Below, in pieces: positions 37,493 through 46,514 of a DNA stretch of 64,000 nucleotides. The notes under the pieces were generated by a model. That model worked only from the letters and a program-made list of their open reading frames with translations. It was not told where the DNA came from and ran no database searches. This DNA is from Bacillus altitudinis 41KF2b (lineage in GTDB: Bacteria > Bacillota > Bacilli > Bacillales > Bacillaceae), in contig NZ_ASJC01000004.1 in the NCBI RefSeq assembly GCF_000691145.1, positions 124,001 through 188,000 on the forward strand. The letters run 5' to 3'. The position numbers were made by a program, and so were the translations under genes. Position 1 is the stretch's first letter; each line of letters starts with the position of its first letter.

Positions 37493-37993
37493 TTAGTTCA
37501 ATTCCTTCAACTGATCAATATACGCAAGGGCTGCCTCAAATTCTTCGTCCGTATAGCGTTGCTTGCTTTTAATGGTGAAGACCTTTTCCTTTACCTCATC
37601 TTTTGGCAGATCATCAAAGTATAAAATCGTTGAGACAAGCTCTAGAAAACGAGACGATTGCTCATTCATCTGCTGCGTCAGCACTTTGAGGTCAGGCATG
37701 TCCACTTCACACTGATCGAGAAACTCTTTCCCATTGTCCGTCAGCGAATAACGATATTGATAGTATCCGCCCTTTTTTTCCTTCATTTCGTCCAAGAATC
37801 CAAGGTTGCACAGCTCTTCAATTCTGAGCGTCAACTCCTCTGAATAGGGGCCATAAAAATGAAAATCGTATTTCTCGTAAAAAGGCAAATCTAGCTTTTT
37901 TGCTATGTAAATCATTTTTTGCAGCTTCTTCCGTCCAACGATTTCCCCAGATTCAGAGAACACCTTCATCAACTTTGCATGCTCTTTCAACAA
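37493..37993 (-). CDS. ywgA: YwgA family protein
   Basis: A 166-residue soluble protein of the YwgA family, unknown function. The N-terminal half looks like a winged-helix module (GRKKLQKMIYIAKKLDL, GPYSEELTLRIEELCNLGFL, YYQYRYSLTDNGKEFLDQ), similar to the DUF4065/phage-antirepressor-associated fold, so DNA or protein binding is possible. The start is TTG 37993 after AAGGAG. It follows ywfO by 30 bp and is probably in the same transcript. Confidence 0.8.
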   Translation of the reverse strand: MLKEHAKLMKVFSESGEIVGRKKLQKMIYIAKKLDLPFYEKYDFHFYGPYSEELTLRIEELCNLGFLDEMKEKKGGYYQYRYSLTDNGKEFLDQCEVDMPDLKVLTQQMNEQSSRFLELVSTILYFDDLPKDEVKEKVFTIKSKQRYTDEEFEAALAYIDQLKELN

Positions 37994-38023
37994 ATTCCCG
38001 ACATCTCCTTTTTCAGTACTTCC

Positions 38024-39325
38024 TTATCCCAATCCAAGCAGCTTCATGATCGCCTTCTTTTCTTCAGCTTTTTCCGACATATCTACAATTAAGTCCATCG
38101 GGAAATAAAGTTTATGATCGGTTCTTCGTTTACCGGAAATGGCGTCAACAATATCTGACTGTCTCGACAGTTCTTTAATATGACCACTTTGCGTCAAAAG
38201 GTGGATCGGCAGCCGTTCTTCTTCTTCGCCCGGTCTATAGAAGTCATAAGGCAAATCAGAGGAAGAATCGACCACTAAATAATAGTCAGGATCAATTCCT
38301 GCTTCTTTGAACAAAGCCGTCAGCTTGAAATATTTCGTCATTTCTTCGTTTGGATTAAACTCTGTATATTGGAATAAACGGCGGTTCATAAAACGGCGGC
38401 ACAAATCAGCCAGCACGTGATCTTCTTCATCTTCCCACGCCTGAAAATAAAATAAGACAATGGATTCATCCAGCTTAATATAGTCCTCTGTGGTGACATT
38501 TCCTTCAAAAATTGAATAAAAATGCACAGGAGCATGTGTGAAAATATATCCCGTTTCATGCAGCTCTTTTGCACGATGGAGGATTTTTGTTAAAATGACC
38601 TCCGCGCTGCGGGTCACTGGGTGGAAATACACTTGCCAGTACATTTGATAGCGGCTCATAATATAATCCTCTACGGCATGCATCCCGCTCTGTTTCATCA
38701 CAATCTGATCTTCTCTTGGACGCATCACGCGTAAAATACGTTCCATATCAAAGTGACCATAGCTGACGCCTGTATAGTAAGCATCACGCTGCAAGTAATC
38801 CATTCGGTCGGCATCAATTTGACTTGAAATCAAACTGACCACCTGTTTGTTTTGATACGTTTTGGCAATGACTTCTGCTACATGCTTTGGAAAATCGTCA
38901 CTGACCCGGCGCAGCACTTCATTTACTTCCGTCTGCCCTAAAATGATATCTCTTGTAAACGATTCATGATCTAAATGAAAGACCTTTTCAAAGGAATGAG
39001 AAAACGGACCATGTCCAAGGTCATGAAGCAGGGCGGCACTCAGTACAAGCTCACGCTCCCCTTCATCCCATTCGGGTCTTCCTTTAAACACATCATCCAC
39101 AATTCGTCTGACAATCTCGTATACACCGAGTGAATGATTAAATCGGCTGTGTTCTGCCCCATGAAACGTTAAATAAGTGGTGCCTAGCTGTTTAATTCGT
39201 CTAAGGCGCTGGAACTCTCTCGTTCCGATTAAATCCCATATCAATGCATCCCGTACGTGAACATAGCGGTGCACAGGATCTTTAAATACCTTTTCTTCGG
39301 ATAATTTCCCTTTTGGATACGCCAT
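38024..39325 (-). CDS. ywfO: HD-domain phosphohydrolase YwfO
   Basis: A 433-residue HD-superfamily protein of the dGTPase-like group. The metal-binding motif HSRFNHSLGVYEIV...LLHDLGHGPFSH is in the first 110 residues, and the third ligand region QIDADRMDYLQRDAYYTG follows at about 170. B. subtilis YwfO is described as a nucleotide phosphohydrolase. The ATG at 39325 follows AAAGAGGGACG. Cotranscribed with ywgA. Confidence 0.9.
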   Translation of the reverse strand: MAYPKGKLSEEKVFKDPVHRYVHVRDALIWDLIGTREFQRLRRIKQLGTTYLTFHGAEHSRFNHSLGVYEIVRRIVDDVFKGRPEWDEGERELVLSAALLHDLGHGPFSHSFEKVFHLDHESFTRDIILGQTEVNEVLRRVSDDFPKHVAEVIAKTYQNKQVVSLISSQIDADRMDYLQRDAYYTGVSYGHFDMERILRVMRPREDQIVMKQSGMHAVEDYIMSRYQMYWQVYFHPVTRSAEVILTKILHRAKELHETGYIFTHAPVHFYSIFEGNVTTEDYIKLDESIVLFYFQAWEDEEDHVLADLCRRFMNRRLFQYTEFNPNEEMTKYFKLTALFKEAGIDPDYYLVVDSSSDLPYDFYRPGEEEERLPIHLLTQSGHIKELSRQSDIVDAISGKRRTDHKLYFPMDLIVDMSEKAEEKKAIMKLLGLG

Positions 39326-39495
39326 CGTTTCGTCCCTCTTTTTTTAAGACGTGTTTCTATTATATCGGGTAACTTTTCCCGAAAACATCCTTGAATTTGC
39401 TGGCGAATGTGTTCTCATAGATTGAACGGACGTAAAAAGCCCGACCTGACAGGGACGGACCTCTTTTTAGGTCGACTGAACACATTCAGTGACAT

Positions 39496-39717
39496 TTATT
39501 TGACTTTTTTTTGAACCTTTTCGAGTAACTCATCTTCTGTTGGTGCGGATAATGGGCGATTGTTCACAAACGCAAAAGCCTTTTTTCGTCCTGGACCGCA
39601 ATACGATTGACAGCCAATCTCAATTTTTGCATCAGGGTCAACCGATTTAAGTCGAGGCAATAACGTTTTTAGGTTCGTCGCATCACAATCGTCACATACG
39701 CGAAACTCATTAGCCAT
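39496..39717 (-). CDS. DUF1450 family small protein
   Basis: A 73-residue soluble protein. Cys pairs CDDC and GCQSYCGPG fit the DUF1450 (YuzB-like) family, whose thioredoxin-like members may bind metal or an iron-sulfur cluster. The ATG at 39717 follows AAAGGAAG. Monocistronic. Function unknown; a redox role is only suggested by the cysteines. Confidence 0.75.
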   Translation of the reverse strand: MANEFRVCDDCDATNLKTLLPRLKSVDPDAKIEIGCQSYCGPGRKKAFAFVNNRPLSAPTEDELLEKVQKKVK

Positions 39718-39898
39718 GTTCTTACGCTTCCTTTCAATGATGAAACTTCATTCTATATGAAACAGTTGGACAACTAAGAGTGAATAATATACCACCCAAC
39801 ATTGTACATCGAAGCGACTGGAGTTGCAAGAAGCATTGTCAGCACAGAGACGTATTCACATAAAAGCTAGTATTTTCCACTATCCTTTTAGCAAACTT

Positions 39899-39928
39899 GT
39901 ATAAACCTTCTTCAACTTGGCTAATCTA
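39899..39928 (+). promoter_or_regulatory. Sigma-F-type promoter of rsfA
   Basis: GTATA (39899-39903), 15 bp, GGCTAATCTA (39919-39928) fits the forespore sigma-F consensus with one -10 mismatch, about 30 bp before the ATG. rsfA is a sigma-F gene in B. subtilis. Confidence 0.6.
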
Positions 39929-39959
39929 ATACCATCAAATCTTATGGGGGTTTAAACAC

Positions 39960-40760
39960 ATGTCAAAACAAAGACAAGATGCTTGGTCAGAGGAAAATGA
40001 TCTCCTTCTGGCAGAAACCGTCTTACGTCACGTCAGAGAGGGCAGTACACAGCTGAACGCATTTGAAGAAGTTGGAGACAAGCTAAACCGTACCTCAGCG
40101 GCATGCGGATTTAGATGGAATGCTGTCGTGAGGCATCAATATGAAAAAGCATTGGCACTTGCCAAAAAACAGCGTAAACAACGCATGCGTGCACTCGGCA
40201 ATGGACAGCCTGCGAAAAAACGTTTGCTCTATCAGCCGCAAGTTGAAGAAACGATCACACAGGAAGAGTTCTCTCAAGAACTGGAACCTGCGCAAGAAGA
40301 AACGTTTGCACCTGCAGCCGAAACAGCCGAACAGCTTCAATTTGTGGATCAAAGCTACAATGAAGAGTTAGCTAGTTTATCACATTTATTGTCACAGGCT
40401 TCTCAAGTGACAGAGAAAAAGCCAGAAGCTAATCCATTTGGGCAGCGCCAAGAGTTAACCATTGAGGATATCATTGATTTCTTACGCCGCTATGAAGGCG
40501 ATGGACAGCAATCATCTGCCTTACGGATGGAAAACAGCCGGTTAAAACGAGAAAACAACGAACTTTCACATAAAGTCACGCAGCTAGAAGCTGAAGTGAA
40601 AAAGCTTGAAAAGGATCAGCTCACGATTCAAGAAGATTATGAAACACTCGTCAAAATCATGAACCGTGCAAGAAAACTAGTTTTGTTTGAAGAGGACGAC
40701 AGTGCCGCACCAACCTTTAAAATGGATCGTAACGGCAACCTTGAAAAAATGGCTGAATAA
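39960..40760 (+). CDS. rsfA: Prespore-specific transcription regulator RsfA
   Basis: A 266-residue DNA-binding protein of sporulating bacilli that modulates sigma-F genes in the forespore. An N-terminal Myb/SANT-like domain ([19 protein letters not shown]...[12 protein letters not shown], 6-60) is followed by an acidic Gln/Glu-rich linker and a C-terminal coiled coil (about 175-235, [23 protein letters not shown] begins it). Starts at ATG 39960 after GGGGG. Monocistronic with a terminator shared with the convergent gene. Confidence 0.9.
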   Translation: MSKQRQDAWSEENDLLLAETVLRHVREGSTQLNAFEEVGDKLNRTSAACGFRWNAVVRHQYEKALALAKKQRKQRMRALGNGQPAKKRLLYQPQVEETITQEEFSQELEPAQEETFAPAAETAEQLQFVDQSYNEELASLSHLLSQASQVTEKKPEANPFGQRQELTIEDIIDFLRRYEGDGQQSSALRMENSRLKRENNELSHKVTQLEAEVKKLEKDQLTIQEDYETLVKIMNRARKLVLFEEDDSAAPTFKMDRNGNLEKMAE

Positions 40761-40761
40761 C

Positions 40762-40798
40762 CAAAAAGTGCTCCCCACCTGCGGGAAGCACTTTTTTA
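40762..40798. terminator. Bidirectional terminator after rsfA
   Basis: Stem aaaaagtgct / agcactttttt between convergent genes. Confidence 0.9.
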
Positions 40799-41029
40799 AA
40801 TATCCAAAAATAGCATCACACTAAAAAGGACATTGATCAAGAAGACGAACATAAAAATATACCTGACTTGCCTCACCTGAAAATCACCAAACATAAAAAT
40901 ATAAAGCCCTGCGATACCAAGCGTCAGTACAGGCTGAAGAAACGGCACGAAAAGCGAAATGCCGTAGCCGGCTCCTATGATGACAGGAAGCCATAGTAAA
41001 TAGAGGTAACCGCCATTTTTAGATTTCAA
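40796..41029 (-). CDS. Small membrane partner of the PilZ glycosyltransferase
   Basis: A 77-residue protein with three to four hydrophobic segments. The start is TTG 41029 in the overlap TTGA with the glycosyltransferase stop, after GGGAGTGG, so translation is coupled. I recognise no family. The coupling suggests a subunit or accessory factor of the glycosyltransferase complex. Confidence 0.65.
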   Translation of the reverse strand: MKSKNGGYLYLLWLPVIIGAGYGISLFVPFLQPVLTLGIAGLYIFMFGDFQVRQVRYIFMFVFLINVLFSVMLFLDI

Positions 41030-43302
41030 GAAACCACTCCCTCTCTTTCTTCTATCTGCTTGATTTCAGGCTGAACAAACTTGAGTCCGGCCATTGTACG
41101 TCTGCGTTTTTGTGATGTCCAAACCGCAATCGCCGGCTGATCTGTTAGAGACTCTGTGTCAATGGTGATCAGCACTTTCCCATTTAATTCAATTGAATCT
41201 TCAAACTCAATTTTGCACCCAGATAAACTGATATCATGTATGATCACCGGCACCTTCTCTTCTAGTCGGTCCTCATAGGCGATCGTACCTGTCACACCTT
41301 GCAATGGCCTTCTCATCCATTTGCGACGCAGAGCCTTTGGTACCTTCTCCGTTTCTCTTAAAAAGCGGAGAAACGTCCGAACAGCATACGATTTTTTCTC
41401 ACGATCCGTCATCGCTACATGCTCTCGTGTGAATAAGAAACGGATCAGTGATAAATACTCTGATTTTTGTGTGTCAGTAAAAGCAACACCAACCATCAGC
41501 TGGTCTCCCTCTGGATAGCTCCAAACCACGTCACACGACACGCTTTCATTCTCTGAAAAAAATAATTGCGTTTGTCCTTGATAAAGAGAAGACGCTTGGT
41601 CCAATGGAATGGACAGACGCGCACCTGAATCACTCATATCTAGTAGAAAACAAGCAAGCGACTGATCTTGATGATCAGAACGAAGATGCCCCTCTTTTTC
41701 AATGACAAATCGCTCTGATTTCCGATAACGCGGTCGATCAAACGCCACAAGCAGTGCCATGAATAAGCCTGCACCGTTATAAAGCACCCAAAAAATATTA
41801 ATCAACATAAGATCAGCGTTCATCGTCCCATTTACCTTCACATCGTAACCTATTTTCACAAGGGCAAGCAATGAGAGCAGCAAGAAGATCAGATGGGGAA
41901 TCATCGTTTTTAAATGGAAATGCCTTTTGTCCGTTTGAATTCCCTTCGGTGTCACCAGAAATTCAACCCGTTTTTTCAAGAACAGTTCACTGAGTGCCAC
42001 ACCAGCTAAGTGGAATGCCATTGAACTTTCATAAATATGACTCCAAAACATACTTCTTTTTTGATTCGACACAAGTTTAAACGCTAAATACGAGCTAAAG
42101 AATGCCGGCAGCCAAAACATGAAAACGGACTGGAAATCTGCCCAGAAACTTTGAATACCAAACAATAAAAACAAAATCGGTGTGAGAATGTAAATCATTT
42201 TAAACAAACCGTTAAACCAATACAAAATGCCATCTAAATAAAGAACTCTCTGCATCAGCGTTAAGCCGCGCACCTTCAAAGGATTAAACTTACGGGCACA
42301 CTGAATGTTCCCTCTCGACCAGCGATCTCTTTGCTTTAACAGATCAAGCCAGCTTTCAGGTGCCAGACCGACGGCTAATACTTCTCCGACAGACACAGAT
42401 TTGAATTTCCCTTGGAGAAGCATTCCTGTTGCCATGTCTTCTGTAATCACTCCAGTAGCAAATCCGCCAATTTCATCTAATGCCGTTCTTCTAAATACCG
42501 TATTACTCCCAACATACATGACGGCATTAAACCGATCCTTACCAGCTTGGAGAGTTTGCATGAAAAAGTCCTGCTCATTTGGAATTCGATCTTTCGAGAA
42601 CATATTATATTGGAAAGGATCTTCGTTATAAAACGCCTGTGGAACTTGAACAAACGCAGTTGCTCCATCATGAAAATAGGGCACTGTTTTTTCTAAAAAG
42701 GAAGGAAGAGGGACCATATCTGCATCAAGTGTCAGAATCAGCTCTCCATCCGTTTGAGACATCGCATGATTTAAATTACCTGCCTTAGCAAATCTGTTAT
42801 CTGTTCTTGTCAGGTAATGAACACCAAACGCAGAAGCAAGCTGCTCTACTGCTTCCCTATTACCATCATCACATAAATAAATTTGAACGCTTTCCTTCGG
42901 ATAAGAGAGATTCAAACAACCTGCAACAGTGCGTTTCAGCACCTCAATTGGTTCATTATATGTAGCTATGAAAATATCAACTGTTGGCAGCCTTTCAAGA
43001 TCACTGATCATGACTTGTTTCCGATTTGAAGGCTTCCACACAAGTGTATAAAACACAAGCAACTGGATAAACCCAATGCATTCACAGACAACAAGCAAAA
43101 TGCCCATGACAACATTAAAAGTACCTTCATGCGGCAATGTAAAGAAGAGGCGCCAGCAAATATAGGCAGCATTTGTTAACACACATAGCACAATGATGAT
43201 TTTTTTCACAGTAGAGGCCATTGGCTGGATACGATATATCATATACAACAGAGACAACATACAAAGCATAAACAGCGGGTAATACGTGGTGATGAATGAC
43301 AA
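41026..43302 (-). CDS. Cellulose-synthase-like GT2 glycosyltransferase with two PilZ domains
   Basis: A membrane-bound processive family 2 glycosyltransferase of about 758 residues. The catalytic domain shows FIATYNEP, LDADMVP, TEDMATG and the QRDRW motif of cellulose/curdlan-type synthases, within about seven membrane helices. The C-terminus has two PilZ modules, each with RxxxR (RKSER; RKWMR) and DxSxxG (DMSDSG; DISLSG), the c-di-GMP-binding signature. The frame is open to GTG 43341, but TTG 43302 follows AAGAAGG and is preferred. The polymer is unknown; allosteric activation by c-di-GMP is inferred from the motifs. Confidence 0.85.
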   Translation of the reverse strand: MSFITTYYPLFMLCMLSLLYMIYRIQPMASTVKKIIIVLCVLTNAAYICWRLFFTLPHEGTFNVVMGILLVVCECIGFIQLLVFYTLVWKPSNRKQVMISDLERLPTVDIFIATYNEPIEVLKRTVAGCLNLSYPKESVQIYLCDDGNREAVEQLASAFGVHYLTRTDNRFAKAGNLNHAMSQTDGELILTLDADMVPLPSFLEKTVPYFHDGATAFVQVPQAFYNEDPFQYNMFSKDRIPNEQDFFMQTLQAGKDRFNAVMYVGSNTVFRRTALDEIGGFATGVITEDMATGMLLQGKFKSVSVGEVLAVGLAPESWLDLLKQRDRWSRGNIQCARKFNPLKVRGLTLMQRVLYLDGILYWFNGLFKMIYILTPILFLLFGIQSFWADFQSVFMFWLPAFFSSYLAFKLVSNQKRSMFWSHIYESSMAFHLAGVALSELFLKKRVEFLVTPKGIQTDKRHFHLKTMIPHLIFLLLSLLALVKIGYDVKVNGTMNADLMLINIFWVLYNGAGLFMALLVAFDRPRYRKSERFVIEKEGHLRSDHQDQSLACFLLDMSDSGARLSIPLDQASSLYQGQTQLFFSENESVSCDVVWSYPEGDQLMVGVAFTDTQKSEYLSLIRFLFTREHVAMTDREKKSYAVRTFLRFLRETEKVPKALRRKWMRRPLQGVTGTIAYEDRLEEKVPVIIHDISLSGCKIEFEDSIELNGKVLITIDTESLTDQPAIAVWTSQKRRRTMAGLKFVQPEIKQIEEREGVVS

Positions 43303-43405
43303 TACATTTTCCTTCTTTCTTATGTCATAAAGGACTATCACATATAAAATGTCATAACAAAGGAGGGGATTCTTCCATTAGATTGCCCCTCCATGTCTAT
43401 ATAAA

Positions 43406-43891
43406 TCATTTCCACAATCGATCTAACTGATTTGAATAAAAATCAATGGCCTTTCGATAGCTCAAAATAGCAGGATCGTTTGTCGTCTCAGTTAAACAGT
43501 TCAGTAATATTTCCATTGCTTTGCTATGTTCATTTAAATTATACAAAGTCATGGCATAAAACGTTTGAATGGCTTTATTATGCGGATAAGCTTCCATCGC
43601 ATGGAGGAATATCTGTTTTGACTTTTCATATTCCCCTAAGGTTCTGTATGTACTTCCTAATCCTAAAAAAGCATCTTCTCTTTCTTCTGAAGACAAACCT
43701 AGCTCAAGCGCCCTCTCATAAAAAAAGACAGCTTGTTTTTCCTTCCCTAACACATCATAACTCCAAGCACATTGATAGTGAATGGAGGCATGATCTGGAT
43801 ACTTTTCTACAAGACGGATGAGCATGTCATTGGATTCTTGAAGTTGTCCACTTTCTCGAAGTTCAATCGCTCTCAGAAGTTTCGTTTCCAT
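43406..43891 (-). CDS. TPR-repeat protein
   Basis: A 161-residue soluble protein made of three to four tetratricopeptide repeats (AIHYQCAWSYDVLGKEKQAVFFYERALELG-like units, e.g. AWSYDVLGKEKQAVFFYERA and GSTYRTLGEYEKSKQIFLHA). Probably a protein-interaction adaptor; no partner is identifiable. The ATG at 43891 follows AGGGGTG. It is 104 bp upstream of the glycosyltransferase gene on the same strand and could be its cotranscribed partner. Confidence 0.85.
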   Translation of the reverse strand: METKLLRAIELRESGQLQESNDMLIRLVEKYPDHASIHYQCAWSYDVLGKEKQAVFFYERALELGLSSEEREDAFLGLGSTYRTLGEYEKSKQIFLHAMEAYPHNKAIQTFYAMTLYNLNEHSKAMEILLNCLTETTNDPAILSYRKAIDFYSNQLDRLWK

Positions 43892-43930
43892 TACATCACC
43901 CCTATTTTTAAGATGGCTGGAAAGATATGT

Positions 43931-44776
43931 TTACGAGAACACTTTCTCATTCCGCTCAATCATCCGCGTCATGTTTTTCTCAAACTCCAGCTGTTCCTCG
44001 GTGGTCAACCCTGAAGCGGTCAGTTGCTCGCTCAGCTTTTGAAGTTCTTCAAGTAAAAGACGCATGAGAAGCGCACAGTCAATGGGTTTTCCAGTTAATT
44101 CTGATAGGGATGCCATCGTATCAGGCTGTATATCAGGGAATACCGCTTTCACCTCATGCCGTTTATCCTTTAAGGCCGCCTCATAAAAACGGCGAATCAA
44201 ATCAGCTCGTTCCCGGCCGCTTCCATCTGCACACAAATAGATTTGCACAGCGACCCCTCCGCGTAATCTACGCTGAGAAATGCCGGCAAATTTCTTTCCA
44301 TTGATGCTTAGATCATAGCTGCCCGGACAATAAGATCCGACAATCTCATAAGCTTCAATGTCCACCTCATACATCGACAGCATCCGGCGGATCAATTCCA
44401 CCATCGCATCATATCCTCGGTCAATATCAATGCCCTTCTTTTGTTCCGCAAAGATTAAAGACACATTCAGTACGCCTTCATCCAGCACCACAGCAAGACC
44501 GCCTGAATTGCGCACAATGACGCGATATCCCTCTTCCTCAAGAAGCTTTACACCATCTTGGAGAAATGGAAGTCTTGTATCCTGAATCCCAAGAACGATC
44601 GTATTGTGGTGCACCCAAGAACGCGCTGTCGCTGGTGAGAGTCCTTTCCCGACCGACGCACAAAGCGTATCATCCATCGCAAAAGATTGCTTCGGGTCCA
44701 CATAAAGACCAAGGCTCGATTGATCTATGATTCGCCATGTCGGCTGCGTCAATAACTCAATAGGTTCATTTTTCAT
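43931..44776 (-). CDS. lipL: Octanoyl-[GcvH]:protein N-octanoyltransferase LipL
   Basis: A 281-residue member of the lipoate-ligase superfamily (YwfL) that moves octanoyl from GcvH to E2 subunits of 2-oxoacid dehydrogenases during lipoate synthesis. The catalytic Cys lies in [12 protein letters not shown] (Cys150, as in B. subtilis LipL); RNSGGLAVV and the acyl-binding [11 protein letters not shown] loop are also present. Starts at ATG 44776 after GAGAGGAT. Monocistronic. Confidence 0.92.
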   Translation of the reverse strand: MKNEPIELLTQPTWRIIDQSSLGLYVDPKQSFAMDDTLCASVGKGLSPATARSWVHHNTIVLGIQDTRLPFLQDGVKLLEEEGYRVIVRNSGGLAVVLDEGVLNVSLIFAEQKKGIDIDRGYDAMVELIRRMLSMYEVDIEAYEIVGSYCPGSYDLSINGKKFAGISQRRLRGGVAVQIYLCADGSGRERADLIRRFYEAALKDKRHEVKAVFPDIQPDTMASLSELTGKPIDCALLMRLLLEELQKLSEQLTASGLTTEEQLEFEKNMTRMIERNEKVFS

Positions 44777-44837
44777 TCCTGCATATCCTCTCGTTCATAA
44801 ACTGTGTTTATTATAACATGGAGGGAGAATGAGAGAG

Positions 44838-44876
44838 AAAAAAGCTCTATGACAAGGAACGTCACAGAGCTTTTCA
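44838..44876 (-). terminator. Terminator of the LXG toxin locus
   Basis: Stem aaaagctctatgac / gtcacagagctttt (one mismatch) with T6 on the minus strand, at the stop of the 37-residue gene; ends the leftward toxin-locus transcripts. Confidence 0.85.
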
Positions 44877-44987
44877 ACTGGATTTGGTTTTCTTGTTCTT
44901 CCTTTTCGAAATGAAATAAACAGCTGCAATCAAAACGACAGGAGCCCCAACCAAGAGGCATGCAGCGATCAATGTGTTCCACGGCAA
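44874..44987 (-). CDS. 37-residue single-span membrane peptide
   Basis: A short gene whose TTG start at 44987 lies nine bases after AAGGAG; the ATG at 44996 touches the site and is unlikely. One hydrophobic helix (WNTLIAACLLVGAPVVLIA) followed by a basic tail (SKRKNKKTKSS). It begins about 20 bp after the SUKH gene stop and ends in the locus terminator, so it is cotranscribed. Family unknown. Could be a membrane anchor or immunity accessory. Confidence 0.5.
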   Translation of the reverse strand: MPWNTLIAACLLVGAPVVLIAAVYFISKRKNKKTKSS

Positions 44988-45008
44988 ATCGATCATCTCC
45001 TTAATAGA

Positions 45009-45404
45009 CTAAACTTCTATGAAACAGCCGTGACTTACCCAGCTTAACAAGTCTTCAGCCACTAATTCCGCATGCTGAGGGTCCATCACACCAACATCGA
45101 CGATCCACACTTTTTTCTCTTCTTCTGCCTGCCGCATGAGAAGTACTCGCCCACCGCCATCGTCACCAATGGCTACATAGCCGCTGGCATAATGATGGAC
45201 TTCCCATGTTTTATTGCGTTCCACTATGTCCTCAGTTCCGTATAGTAGAACATCGCCTTCGACGGAACATCCATTTGTCTGTTTCAGCAATGTCTTATAA
45301 GCATGGGGCAGCAGCATGTTTAGCTGGGATTCTGTCTCTTTGATGTTTATATCAGTTTCTGGTTTGTTTATGACCAGGTTGGGAATCTGAGAAAAATGAA
45401 TCAT
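45009..45404 (-). CDS. SMI1/KNR4 (SUKH) family immunity protein
   Basis: A 131-residue SUKH-fold protein: IKETESQLNMLLPHAYKTLLKQTNG and the later YVAIGDDGGGRVLLM are the family signatures. SUKH proteins are the most common immunity proteins of polymorphic nuclease toxins and are often kept as orphan copies downstream of LXG toxin genes. Starts at ATG 45404 after TAGGAGG. Which toxin it counters is unknown; it is separated from the toxin by three other small genes. Confidence 0.8.
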   Translation of the reverse strand: MIHFSQIPNLVINKPETDINIKETESQLNMLLPHAYKTLLKQTNGCSVEGDVLLYGTEDIVERNKTWEVHHYASGYVAIGDDGGGRVLLMRQAEEEKKVWIVDVGVMDPQHAELVAEDLLSWVSHGCFIEV

Positions 45405-45436
45405 TTTGAAAGCCTCCTAAAAGGATGTACAAGCGT

Positions 45437-45712
45437 TTATTCAGCTGATTTTGGCATAATTCTTTTATACACCCGCAGGAGCACTTTTAATAGAAAATAG
45501 AAAATGATGACATCGAGTATAAAACCAAAAAATAGAAATTCAACACCATAATTTGAATGCAGGACTAGCCAATCAATGGGAAAACCCCGATAAACCGGAC
45601 CGGCATGTGGGACATAAACCCCTCTCATAAAAGCTGTCCCAATGACGAGAAGAACACTGATGCTTAATAGCCAATTGACTGTTTTTTTGTTGATGTGTTT
45701 TTTCTGATTCAT
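45437..45712 (-). CDS. Small membrane protein of the LXG locus
   Basis: A 91-residue protein with two hydrophobic segments (about 13-30 and 58-80) and basic ends. Family not recognised. Located between candidate immunity genes. A weak site (GAAAGGAAT) precedes the ATG at 45712. Possibly a membrane immunity protein of an earlier toxin module. Confidence 0.6.
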   Translation of the reverse strand: MNQKKHINKKTVNWLLSISVLLVIGTAFMRGVYVPHAGPVYRGFPIDWLVLHSNYGVEFLFFGFILDVIIFYFLLKVLLRVYKRIMPKSAE

Positions 45713-45777
45713 ACGAATTCCTTTCTGTGTTTTTGTATCGCTTTTTAATAAAAAGACTTCTACATATCACTATATAA

Positions 45778-46050
45778 TCAATACAACAATTCTTTTAGTA
45801 GACTTTCCGCTTTATGTAATTCATCTAAAAATGGATTTAGATAATCATTATGACTATCCAAGTAAGCCCTAACTCCGCCAATGATAAAGACTTTTTGGAG
45901 ATCATCATTGGCTTGCATGATTCTTTGGGCATTCTTGTATCTTCTATATATTAATTCAAGTACACCTTGATTGATCTCTTGCGAATATTCTTTTTCTAGG
46001 ATGTTGATGACCGTTTGGATTTGTTTTGTTAGTTCTTGTTTTTTGTTCAT
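45778..46050 (-). CDS. Small helical protein of the LXG locus
   Basis: A 90-residue, mostly alpha-helical soluble protein (QELTKQIQTVINILEKEY...). Starts at ATG 46050 after TAGGAG. No family recognised; similar-sized helical proteins sit behind LXG toxins as immunity genes in other bacilli, which is the likeliest role. Evidence is positional only. Confidence 0.6.
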   Translation of the reverse strand: MNKKQELTKQIQTVINILEKEYSQEINQGVLELIYRRYKNAQRIMQANDDLQKVFIIGGVRAYLDSHNDYLNPFLDELHKAESLLKELLY

Positions 46051-46121
46051 TTTGTTCTCCTATTTACAGCTTTTTGGAACAAAAACAAAGCCGATGCTCG
46101 AATCGTTATATTTCGAATATA

Positions 46122-46150
46122 CAAAAGACCCTCTTACAGAGGGCTCTTAT
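46122..46150 (-). terminator. Terminator after the cognate immunity gene
   Basis: Stem gaccctct / agagggctc with TTTTG tail on the minus strand, 15 bp past the 46165-46500 gene. Confidence 0.75.
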
Positions 46151-46164
46151 TACGCCTATTGTTT

Positions 46165-46500
46165 TTATTCTTCAAGGGATAATTCCCATAACTTTTGACC
46201 GTTTGCTAAATACACTGCATTAGGTGGATCATCATAAAGGGATATTTCTACTAAAGACCTTTCTTCTCCTATCAACCAATCATACACTCTGCTTTCTTTA
46301 TTTGGAGACGATATGATGTTCTCTACTCTAAAAGCAACGGCATAATATTCAACGTAATTGATATCATCATCCTCTAACCCATTATCAGTTTCGTAAAGTG
46401 TGTCTGGTTTCCCTATGATCTTTAATCCGTTACCCCACTCTAATATCAGCTCTTCCCCGCCGTAATCATCTAATGTTTTTATTAAAGGGTTATAGTCCAT
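46165..46500 (-). CDS. Probable cognate immunity protein of the LXG toxin
   Basis: A 111-residue acidic protein (many Glu/Asp; begins MDYNPLIKTLDDYGGEELIL) lying 14 bp downstream of the toxin gene, with an AAAAGGTGG site before the ATG at 46500. Immediate downstream position, small size and acidic character are those of cognate immunity proteins of nuclease-type polymorphic toxins. The family was not recognised. Confidence 0.7.
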   Translation of the reverse strand: MDYNPLIKTLDDYGGEELILEWGNGLKIIGKPDTLYETDNGLEDDDINYVEYYAVAFRVENIISSPNKESRVYDWLIGEERSLVEISLYDDPPNAVYLANGQKLWELSLEE

Positions 46501-46514
46501 ATGTATCCACCTTT

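Noticed and set aside
39420..39480. Possible terminator after the DUF1450 gene
   Set aside because: GC-rich and T-rich segments are present (gacctgacagggacggacc) but I could not draw a convincing single stem, so it is not annotated.
44773..44982. 69-codon minus-strand frame with many Cys
   Set aside because: It is a shadow frame across the locus terminator; the 37-codon frame in the adjacent phase has the ribosome binding site and a coherent membrane helix.
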